A stretch of 64,000 nucleotides of DNA from positions 102,094,467 to 102,158,466 of the forward strand of contig CM041084.1 in NCBI GenBank assembly GCA_023079485.1, read 5' to 3'. The stretch comes from Archilochus colubris (lineage: Eukaryota > Chordata > Aves > Apodiformes > Trochilidae). This document shows positions 11,163 through 23,100 of this stretch, piece by piece (the first letter of the stretch is position 1; the number at the start of each line of letters is the position of its first letter). Below the pieces are notes generated by a model. That model had not been told where the DNA came from, made no database searches, and saw only the letters and a list, made by a program, of their open reading frames with translations. Position numbers and translations under genes: made by a program.

Positions 11163-14100
11163 GTAAGCAAATCTGTCTTTGAAAAAGTATTTTGAAAGAC
11201 TAATATGCAACTACCTCCCACAGAAATCAATGGCAAAACTCTCCTCCTCTTCCACAGAAGTTGTCTCTATAACTTGTTAATGTCTTTTCTAAGCTTGGGG
11301 TTTTCCTTTGGCTTTGGCAATGGGAAGGTCTGTGGTCAGTTTAATTTGTTGGACTAATTCACATGTGATGGTTGGATTGGTGTAAGAAGAGCACTGGCAA
11401 TGCCAGTGCCGTTGAATGATGACATAGTCACACTCCAAACTAGTTAGGGATGAGCCACCTTTCCTTCCAAAGTATTTAGCCATAGTATCACAGCTGTATT
11501 TAATATGCAGTGTTGATACAGCTTTTGCTCTTATGTGGCCAGGTTGGAACAGTAAAAGAACTTAGGGCTGTTCGCATAACTTCGAGCTGACATGCTCATA
11601 TATAATTAAAAACTGTTTTCAGATTATTTCTCTCTTACACAGAATGTTTCAAGAAACTGAAATTTGCACAGGGAATATGAATTAAGACTTACTGTTTCCA
11701 AAGTAGGAATACTCTGAAGTGTTCATCTTGCACTAGGAGAACATCTACACTTAGCTACAATGTTTTTTTGTTTAATTAAAATAAATATTACTGCAGCGAT
11801 TACATTAGCAGAATATTTTAGATATCATAGCCTCACATTGCTTGTATATATCTCAGAGACTTACTGAAATTAGGGGAGTATTAAAGTAAGATTAGAGCAG
11901 CTGTTAGCAATAGAGGAACTGATCAACAAATTATAGTCCAACACATCTGCTCACTGTTATGTTAATAAAAAATTTAGAGCATTATTAGCAGAGATGATTA
12001 AGACTTGTCTGTCAGAAAAGTTTAAATTCTTAAAATTAAATATCCTCCAAGGATTGTGGATAAATATGGAATTTTGGACAAAACCACTGAAGGAAAGACT
12101 ACCTGTACCTCAGTAAACAATACTCTGTGATTGCAACTGAAGTCTTTATTTGCCTGGGTCTGTTCAGGAGTTTGAATCTTTAAGCTGCTGGTGGCCAGAT
12201 GAACCCTTTGATTGCTTGACTGTCTTGGACAGGGTAATAGCAAGTCTTTGCTGGTGAAACAATTTTACTTGTGCAAATAATCAAGCACAAATGAGCAAGA
12301 AGCTCATTTCTAACCTGCTGATGAAGGGAAGCAAACTGGAGGTGCTGGGACTGACTGAGGGTGTTTGGTAGGGGAAGATAATATAAATTTCTGTGGTGAT
12401 GCAGCTGTGCCTACACTCTGCTGCTGACCCTAACCCAAAGCCTCCTTCTTCTCATAGAAAATGTTCCTATAAGAAATGGTAATATCACTTGAAGTTGCAA
12501 AAAAAGCCAAAACCTGCTTCCATGTCACAGTTACTCTGGTTTGTTAGATGAGTTTCTTCTGGAAGCTGTGTGTTCTCACCAGGAACTCCTCTAAAGTCAG
12601 CAAAATAATATTAAAGAAAATGGAGCTGCTTAACTGGGAGAGAAATCAAAAAATTTCCACATTTCCTGAAGTTTTGTTTGAGAAAATAGCTTTGTTTTAA
12701 AATAGTATGGTTAGTGATAACTTCCAAGCTACTTTTTGTACAAGAGTTGCCAACATATTGGTGTACAACCCTGCTAAGCAAAGATAAGAATGTCTTAGAT
12801 GTAACTTTGTCTGTATCCTGTCCTTGTATTGGAGTTTTGAGAAACTCAGTGCTGCTGTGTAAGACTAGGGCTCATGAGACTCTTTTTTGCACAAAACTTA
12901 ATTAATACATAACAGAATATGGTTCTGAATTATTATTTCAGTAATTAACCTAATTTTATAATTAATATGGCCTCTATCTTGGTATTTATTTGGCTTTTGC
13001 AGTCCATTTTCCTGCAGTTTGCAAGAGGTAATAAAATAGATCACCTACAATAGAGCAACTACATGGGTAAATGTGGTGCCAATTTAAAATATTTTTTTCC
13101 AGGTTTGTGCTATCATCTTACTTAAAATCAAACTATCTTCTCCAAAACACTTCAAGTAATAATGTGGAGACAAAAAGCGTTGCTGAAATAAATTGGGCAA
13201 ATTAAAGACTTTCTGATTTAATCCTTATGAAAGGAATGGTGTAGCAAAACTAAAAGAAGAGTCCTCAGACACTTTTAATTTTCAAAAAGTAGAGAGGACC
13301 CTGAACTGAAATGTTGTGCCTAATTAAGCTACAACAGTGGTGGTTGCTTGACACCTGAATAGACCCACAAATCTGAATCCAGATAAAATTCTTCTGCTGG
13401 CAATTGATTATTGTATATCATTGGATTTCAACATCAAATATACATTTATGTATAATAGATAAACCCCATAAAGCCCAACAGGAAAAGTATACTATTGAAA
13501 TACAGAGATTTTATTCAGGTCACTTCTTATTTTTAGCCAAAGTAGCTGTTGCTAAACTTTACTATACCTGCAAAATTTAAGTCTCATCATTTTTTGTAGC
13601 CATCTTGCAGAAGAGAGCATTCATAACACAACAGCGTTGACTTGCAGTTAGGGCTATGTGGGGAATTTATCATGGCAAAACAGCAGGGAGGGACTAAGGA
13701 CAAGCTAAACTGCAAAACTTTGACCTGAACCCAATTCTCTGGCACTGAGGCTTCGCTCGAGTGGAAATTGTGCCCAGAGCATGGACAAAGGCAGCTTGAA
13801 GGAGATGCAGCTTGTGTTTCAAACAAAACAAAAAGAGGTCCCTTTGTAAGTAGGCAGCCCCTCCCCTGAACTGTAGGTCTTCTTCACAGCATGACAGCTT
13901 GAAGAAGTAAAGGTGAGAAATTCAAACTGGTGAAAGCAAGAAGAAGAGGTGGCTCAGAGGGGACCTCATCGCTCTCTACAACTACCTGAAAGGAGGGTGT
14001 AGCGGGGGGGGTTGGTCTCTTTTCCCAGGCAACTTTCAACAAGACAAGAGGGCATGGTCTTAAGTTGTGCCAAGGGAAGTTTAGGTTAGATATTAGAAAG

Positions 14101-17100
14101 AATTTCTTTACGGAAAGGGTGATCAGGCATTGGAATGGGCTGCCCAGGGAAGTAGTGGATTCTCCATCCCTGGAGATATTTAAAAAGAGACTGGATGTGG
14201 CACTCAGTGCCATGGTCTAGCAAACGCAACGGTGGTTCAAGGGTTGGACTTGATGATCTCTGAGGTCCCTTCCAACCCAGCCAATTCTATGATTCTATGA
14301 TTCTAAGGGGTAAACACAGAAGCTTGTAGCTTTGCTGGTTACAGTTTGCAGAACCTGGGGCTTCTAAAAGAAAAGTTTTTTGTGTAAAGGTTCCCACTTC
14401 ACACCCATCCCTCTTTACAAGGTATCTCGTGGAGCCACCTGTGGCAAAATACTGCTTCCTTTGGCCTCTGTGGAGTCAGGAGGACTGGGGGATGCTGTCT
14501 ACCGAAGGAGTGGGTAAAGGATGGCAGCTGTCTCCCAAGAACTGTTGTTGTGGCCACACATCCTCTTCTCTGTCCCATCCTTGGTGACTCCAGCATGGAC
14601 AGGTTATTTCCTGTGGGAGAAGCTTCTTCCCATGGTATCTCTCCATCCTCCATGTGGTTCTCAGAAGCTTTAAGTCAGGTCTGCCAAAGGTGCTTTGGGC
14701 CTTTCAAATGGGATGGCTGGATTAAACTTGCTTATCTAGTGGGGTTTTTTTTGGAAGCTCAGTCATTTGCCTTTACTCAACCTTTGAGTTCTATTTTCCT
14801 GGCCAGCAGTATCAGAAAATCCTATTGTGTCACAGCCTGGCTATTGGCCACCAAATGGGTCAGAGAAATGCTTAGGGATAGAACAAGTTATTGGTGTGGC
14901 TCAGGCATTTGGGTATGTTTTTCAGTCCAGGAGAAACAGCACAGAAGACCTGGCATAATTCAGGTAAAGCAAACAAGCAGAGGAGAGATGCCTTACTAAC
15001 TTGCAATTAATTATGCTGCCAGACACCAGGAGTGAATGCTGTTCAGAGCAATAGTGTGACCTGGATCATCACTGGACTGAGTAAATAACACACGTGAAGA
15101 AATGTGAGAAGACTCTGATCTTGAGATCCCCACTGGCACTGCTTATCTGTTGGTTTATTAAAGATGAGGGTTAAGAAGGTGGCTTCCGAGAGTCATAGCC
15201 AAGCATGGAAATTGTTTTAATGTTCCTGCTATGTGGAAACAATTCCCCTTCAAAAAATGTTGCTGTGGAAGCCATGTTAGAGAAAGCAGCATGATTATTT
15301 CCAGCAGTATTGCCAGGGCCTGTGACAAATCTTTCAGCAACTTTAAATGAATATAGTCACTGAAGAGCATTTCTCATCTTTAGACGGTGGCTTTAAAGAG
15401 GTCCCTTTTGAAAATCCCTCTTTTCTTTTTTCTCTCCTTCTCTCTTTTTGCCAGTCCACTCTCTCCTATTCATGGTTAACAAATATATTGCACATTAGGA
15501 AAGAAGCAGCTGCTGGAAACAGAGCCTGAAAAATGCCTCTTGCTAATGGAGGTACCAGGTACAGCTGGTACAGCTATTGTGTGTCCCAAGTGGATACCTG
15601 CCAGCTGTTGGAATAATGTGAGACATAAGTGTAAAACAATCATGCTAAGGACAATATACATTATTTTCTAGAGGTGTAAATGGGCCCTTTCACGAAGAGG
15701 TGGATTGTCTATAAAATAGGGTGCTGTGTTCCATAGGGCACATATCTACATCCACTGCGTGCAGGGTGTCTTTGCACAGCGTGGGAAATGTGTCCCTTCA
15801 GGCACAGAAACAAGAGCAATGCCAGTATATTGCAGTATATTTATTTCTGATACAAGATGTCAAAACAAAATCTTTGGTTGGGGGTTTCAGAGGCCCTGCA
15901 CAGTGCTGTTGCATTTACTTCCCCTGTTGGGCTAGAAGGAAAAGCTAACAGTGTCCATCTGTTTTTTACATCTCAACAGGACAATACCTGTCCCTTTAGC
16001 ATTTGCAGTCACCCAACTCCCATTTCAGTGACCTTCTGAGAAACTAAGCAAATGCTGGCATTGCTATTTTAATGTGCTGAAAACCATCAAGAAATGAGAA
16101 CACTAAGCTTGGGTCACTAACTTTGATAAGGCAGTACAGATAATATCTGACCTGGAAAAACACATGCATACACTAGCTGGGCAGATCAAATGAGGCTGAA
16201 AGCTGTTAAAAGGTCATGGTACTGTTCCTCCTGGTGAAACTAGAGAGCACTGATACCTTGCTCCTTGTCCTCCAGGGAGATCCTGTTCCACATATCAGGC
16301 AAAAGGTTGGAACATTTTAAAATAAAGGGCAAGATTTTACAGTCTGGTTCAAAAAACTGAAGTCTTCATTTGGGTTACCTAAATAATGCTTGTAAGCAGG
16401 GTTTGATTTTTGTGTTGCACAGCAAGAAATAGTAATGACAAAAGGAAAACAGGGAAATAATTTTAATTATAGTAAAGACCAACTTGTTTTCCCATGCAAA
16501 GATCCCCATTTGAATGTGTTTTTCTACTAGCCTCCATAGAGCCTCCATGAACAAAAGCAAATAATAGGAGGATTTGCAAAAGGGAAGCATTTCCACTGCT
16601 TATAATTTATTCATCTCTGCTCTTGGCTTATGCAGTACCATTTAAAAAAAAAATAATTTGGAATTACTTGGGGTACCTTTTTTGAAAACATCAGCTGTAT
16701 GCTCTGATGTGGTCGTGAAGCAATAAGTAATTTTGGAACATCAGTGAGGAGAAGTGAAAATAAAACAGAAACCATATCTTGTCAGTATGCTAATCCAAGG
16801 TATGCTCACAGCTGGAATACCAGTTGCAGTTCTGATCATCTCACTTTAAGAAGTACAGTCTGAAATTAGGGAAGGGCTGGAGATCAGCAAGCAGGGTATT
16901 GGGATGTGTGGGATACCTTCTGCCTAGACAAGGTAAGACACAGGGGTTCTTACCTTGGGAGGAGGTAAGCATGGCCATGTAATGTTATTGCAGAAAACAG
17001 TGAAAGAAATGCAGAGGAATAATTTTTCACTATTTCCCACACAGAGCTGCATGTAAGTACAAAAGATTATAAGTTGCAAACGAAACAACCAGGAATCAAG

Positions 17101-20100
17101 TGGCCTCTGAGAGGGTTCAGCCTAGAGCCCCTAGGAAATCTGGTGTCAATCAAACTTCCAGGCTTGTCCCATTTTAAAATAGGACAGGAATAATAGCTGC
17201 CTGCTATGCAAAGAACTGCTGCTCTTTAAAGACCACAGATAATTTCTGAAAAAAATTAAAATATTTTGCCTTTGATGTCTCTCAGCATTTATCTGACAAT
17301 ACATTCTCCCTAAGCATTTGTGGTTGACTGTAATAATGGCAACCACATTGGTGCCCAACCCAGGAGTGAGGCCATTGCATACCCTGGTCCATTCCATCTC
17401 TTCCCTTTTATTTTACTCTGCTTGGGCTGTTTCCAAGTGATTTCTACTGGGATTTCTGTCCCTGGATCTGGGTCCCCTACCCTTGGACACCCCTGCTGGC
17501 TGCTTTGGGATGCATCTGGCATCAGAGCCCAGTGCAGGGAGCCTGTCCCTCCTGTAGGCTCAGTTTGTGTCTTGGCTGACCCAGTGATGCCTGCCATGCT
17601 CAGCTCTCTCTGTCTGGACGTTCATTTGAGTGGAAACTGGGAAGGAAGAGGAAGGAAATTTTTCCTGGTCTGTGCCAAGTGTTTCTTGGCTGTGGTGCTG
17701 TAGACATGGTGGTGGTGGCTCCAGAGTGGACACCCAGGGAGCAGAGAGGAGAGGGCTGCATCACTGCAGTGCTGGACAAAATGGTTACAGATGAGTTGCA
17801 TGAGATGGAGAGCAAGCAGAAAGTGTGGGAAACTCTTACTGATGATGCTGGGAGTGGCAAGGCAAAGAGATGAGGACTAGAAAGCAGATGTGAGAGAGGA
17901 TGTGAAGTTCAGGAAGGGAACTGGGTGAAGATTAAGAAGAAATGACAGTAAGAAAGCCATTAAGAGAGCTAGAGAATGGGAGACTGATTTAACAGGTCAG
18001 GGAGAGAAGTCAGTCTGAGCAGAGGGATAGGCACAAAGAAATGAAGGGAAGAAATATAGGAGAATGAAACTACACTTGTGTGATCTCACGCACAGAGTCT
18101 TACATGGATAGATTTTTAACACATTTTTTGGAAATTAAGCAGTTTTCCTGGTGTGACTTGTGTTGGTCACATCTCCGAAACTTGGAACTCTTGCAAGGCT
18201 TCAGCCTAAGGAAAGCATTAGACCAAATATGTGTCTGTAATTTTATATCATACATGTGTAGCATTCTCAGAGGTTCAGTGCTAGCATGAATTTCAAAACC
18301 CATATATGTGTACAGCATGCTGTGGAGTGACAGCAGTGTGAGCTTCCCAGGGTGTGGGAAGAAGTTTAGCCATGTTAGTGGTACATGTCTGAGCTAAAGA
18401 GCCTTGATGAGAAACCACATGCCTTAATTCAGCTCCTGTACCTATGCACATAAGCAGGAAGTTTATGCCGTGTAGACAAATCTCCAGACCAGAAAAAGAC
18501 ACACAGATTTTCCTTGGTCATGTTGAGACAGAGATGAACAGACACTGGGGATTTTAAAAAGGCTGACAGCTAATTAGGATGTTCCATAGATCTAGGAGTT
18601 AGAGAGGTGTTGCATTGGGAAAAAAAGATGGAGATACTTGGAGCTTTGTTAATACAGTTTGTAGCCGTGTTAAAAATGAACTCAAGATGACTCCCTCAAA
18701 TACGCTTCACACCCATCAGAATTCCTTCCCAGCTGATGGGAGGGGAAGTCTTCCCTTTGGTTTGCTTTCTGTTCTTGCTACTCATTCTCTATTTATCCAT
18801 GCTATGTTGAAGTGTGTTATTTCACTTTTCTTTCCATGGACTGGGGTGGTACAGGAGAGCAGTCAGAATGGCAGCACTGGTTACTGGACAATATGCTGCC
18901 CTACAATTTCTGTAGAGATTTAAATGCATTATTACTTTGAATATATTTTGGTTGTGGACCAGACAAATTCAGGACTGCAAACTTTGGAAAAGTGGAGGTT
19001 ATGAGTTCGGACACAACCTTCAAATTACTCAGTAGTCTCAGTTATGTCAGTAGCTACCAAAACTGGGTACTCAGTCTCTCCAAGTCCCAAACCAAGAAAC
19101 CATTTAAGGTGCAGTGCTATCAGATTTATTATTTATTCTCACTATCTATATTTAATATCAAGGGACATCAGTGTTACATTTATAATTACGAATTTTTCAA
19201 AAATGCATTTAGTGATGTGCTTAATAACTCCAAAGCCATGGTTATTAAAAATTACACTTCTTTCTTATCAAACAAGAGACAACAAAAAATTTTAGTACTT
19301 TAAACTTATTTTGAAGTGTTTCTTAAAAACTCTTCTTTTCCCTGAATTTAAAAATATTATTTTTATTTCAGACTGAAAGATTCCAATTTAATGATTGAAG
19401 ATCAATCCTATAAGATGAGTCCCAAAGCAAAGAGAGCAAAAGAGAGTTTGGTATCAGAGGACAAGGAGAATGAAGTCACTGACTACTCAGTGCCCGTATT
19501 CACAGGACGGTATGCTTATTTTTCTTTTGTGTGGTATCTTATTTCTGACATTTTATTTATAAAATTAAAAAAATAACAAATCCATTAATCTCTTTTTATT
19601 CTCATGAATCTCAAGGTAATTGTTTGCAGTTCACATGAGGGATAGAAAATCAAGAAGTCAACAGGCAGAAAATGAGAAATTGAGCATATAGAGCCAGGGC
19701 AAATGAATGTGGGTGTCTGGACTTTGTTTTAAACACGTCACCAGGGCCACTTTCTATGAAATTAAGATAGTATAACTCTTCCTATTTGAAACTGGACAAG
19801 CATGTTTTCCACATAATTTTAGCCTATTCTCTTGGTGTGAAGATTTGTTCTCTAATTCCATGCCTCCTACCAAGCATTAAACATAGAAAGAACGAAACAA
19901 AATGCTAATTTTTGTACTGGCACCAGGTAACACTTGGAATAAAGCCAAATGTCAAATCATCATAATGATTCATACCAAGCTCACATGTTGGTGGTATTTA
20001 TTGCATGGTGACTGTGGATGTAATACATCTTGCTGCATCTGTGTTCTCAGTAAACCTGAATATGAACTTTATGTGGGAGCCAGAACCAACACAAGCGAGG

Positions 20101-23100
20101 AGGCTCCCCTGCCCTTTTTGGGCTGATTTTATTAGGAGTTTCTGACAGTTTGAGTAAAGTCACTTGTCCAGTTAATGCATAGCAGGGTGTGCAATGGAAA
20201 ACTGCTTCTTGCTTGGAGGCCAGGAGAAAAATTTCTTGCCCACCTGCAGTTGAGTAGGAACCTTCTTTCCACTTGACTTTCTTCTGCAGCCCAGTGTTTT
20301 TCCGTGGACATTTCCAAGATGTATCTGGGAGCCAGTGCTTTTCTGTCTACTGATTAATCAACACCCAGTGTCACTTCTGCTTTGTGGCCAAACATTTGCT
20401 TTCATATGAAACTGAGTTCCATCTTGTCAATAGGAGATATTATTACTTTACTTTTTGAGTGTTTTTGATGAGACCAGCAGTTCTGGATTTTAATACTTCC
20501 TTCCTACCATCCTGGAGTATTTTTTTCCTCACCCCTTGTACATTTCAGTGTTGGATTCACCGCTCTTTGATCCAGCCAACATCCAGAAGCATACATTGCT
20601 GCATTTTAAAATAGTTTCTTCAGATTTTCATCTATATCTTCTGTGACAGAAATACATAAATATCTCACACAAAACATGTTTTCAAGGCTTCTCACAAGTA
20701 CCTTTGTACTTCACCCAGTTTTTCTGCTTACATAGCAATAGATTTGCAGTTCATCATCTGTCTCTCATGGTCTCTAACACAAATATCTTCCTTTTTTATT
20801 GTGCCTAGAGCCTACAGAAGTAAAATTTATCATGTTGGTCAATAAAATCATGACTAGTTCTGGATGACAGTGTTAGCTTTTGTCCCTGTGATCTTAAGAC
20901 ATCATGTTAATGAATCTTAACAAATCTTAAAAAAACATTTTTTTTATTTCCTTCTTTCCTTTATTTCCTTTATTTCGTTCTTGTAAAATGAATAATACAT
21001 CTGCATTCTAACTCAGTGTGGTGGTGTGTAGCATCATTTGTGTCTGTGTAATACTTTGGCACTTTATATTAAGAGTTACTGTCGGATTCTTATATAATTA
21101 TTAATGTTAATTTTCTTGACAAAGCTCTGAGCAACCTGATCTAGTTGAGGATGTCCCTTCATACTTCAGGGGTGTTGGATGAGATGACTTTTAGAGGTCC
21201 TTCCAACCCAAATCATTCTATGATGCTATGTTTCTATGATTCTTCCTGTTGTTGGTATCAATCTTACTTTTTTGCACGTGGCAGCTCAGGAACTTGTGTG
21301 CAGTTTTTTTGCCACTGAAATAACCAAAGCAGTTGTTTGGGTTTTTTGTTTGGTTCTTTTTTTAATTTTTAATATATAAAAAGGATTATTATTAGGGTGC
21401 CCAGTGCAATATGGCATGAGAATAGTTGGTGTATCTTCTTTAGGCCTTTCTTCTGTTGCCATCATGTTCATGACTGCATGCCAACACTGCGGAAGTTGCA
21501 CGCCACGTTCCTGTCAGATATTTATTTTTGTTTGAAAGATAACAGCTGAAGCCTGTTGGACTATGTGGTTAATTATATATCATTCCCAAATTTTCCTGTG
21601 AAGCTGATGTGTTGCTTCCCATGGCAGATAACTTTTACACAGAATTGTTATTTGTAAAGGTCAGGTCTCTTGGTTTGTCAGAGTTCTTATCCATGCTGCT
21701 GGATGACCTTCAGCACCATGTCACCGTTTTCGATTACTTGGTTCTATCTCAGAGTCCCCAGGTTCTGCTGTAAAAAACTCCCTCACTTAGATTATTCACT
21801 TCACCACTCTTTAAACACCTAGCTAATCCCTGTAAAATAAAATTAAGGACAGCCAGACAGTGTTCTAGATGATAAAACAGATTGATTTAAAGCCATAACT
21901 GCTAAAGATACTGGATGTCGCTCTTGGAACTATTTGCAAACACAAGTGAGCCTATGCCAAAGGACTGAAAAAGGTAGATACCCTTTAAATAACATTTTGT
22001 GTGTGCTGTATGGGATTTGATCCTGTTGTTTCTGCTTAAAGCTTTTTTTCTACTGAAACCTCTAAGGCTTGACTGCAAAATCAACTCTTAAATGGTCCTG
22101 TGTGCTGATTCTAATGCATCATCATTTCAGGGAATATGCTTCTCTTTGATCTGGGAAGATTATAGCAAGAAGAAATTATTAGAAAATCTAAATATTTATT
22201 ACTGTTAACCAAAAGCATCTGGGAAGCACTACTGCAGATGACTAGGCTGAGCCCTGTATGAGTCTGAGGATATTCATTGTTCCCCAGAAGATGCTCTGTG
22301 CCTTGAGGAGCAGGTCTATACTGCAAAATTGCATGATCTCAACTACTGTAATTAAGGAGAAAGCTATCTTAGCTTGCTTTGAAGAAAAATGCCACTGATT
22401 CATTTAAACTGTGTAGATAGCTAAATTCCTACTCATTAAACAGAGTTCTCAAAATTGTCTTTAGAAATCTTGACAATATCTCTGCAGCTTCAGATAGTAT
22501 TTGTGCAGGGAGCTGATGTGCCCAAGTGAAAGGAATCAGTCACCCCATTTATATTTTTAATAAAATAAACTTTTAACTGAAACACAGAAAGTTCAAGGCA
22601 GAATTTGAAAATGAGGGAGGTCAAAGCTCCATGCTGTTAAGTAAGTTTTTTAATCTTTTGAGCAGTTTTTATGGGTGATAAAGTTTACAGCACTTTCCAC
22701 TGCTTGGCTGCCTTGCATCCCACTGAATGACTTCATAGCCCAAAGATAAAGGGCTGGACAATTAATTATGGGTTTGGCTCCAAATTTTCTTGACAAAATC
22801 TTGTTGAGATGTGCTATCAAATACCTAATATTAGCAATCTTAAAGAAAGTGGAAAAAAAAAATTCTTCCTAATCTTTTTTCGCTTTCTAGAAGTAGTAAG
22901 CATTTTATGATAAAAGAGTGAGGATGGGCTTGAGTGCTTTCTGGAAATAAACAGATACAGCTTTCTTTGTAATGCTGACAGGATGGCACTTCACAAGAAT
23001 TTAAACAGAAGTTTTCATTGTGCCATCTAATGGTACCTTGAAGAAACTAAACAAAGCAGAAGAATATTGATGTTTCTCCTTAAGCCAAAGAACTCTCCTT

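Larger units (their letters stand above)
11163..19371 (+). other. MYOM1: MYOM1 intron c1 (8.2 kb)
   Basis: Contains a good CR1 3' end at 13940-14305 and a weak LINE remnant near 16800-16900. There is also an unassigned GC-richer block at about 17310-17880 that starts near a retroviral primer-binding-like string. The open frames at 14550-14999 and nearby have no recognisable domain. Confidence 0.85.

Noticed and set aside
14550..14999. 149-codon plus-strand ORF in intron c1
   Set aside because: No recognisable domain, no splice logic with neighbours, GC-richer block only. Such lengths are expected by chance in 64 kb.
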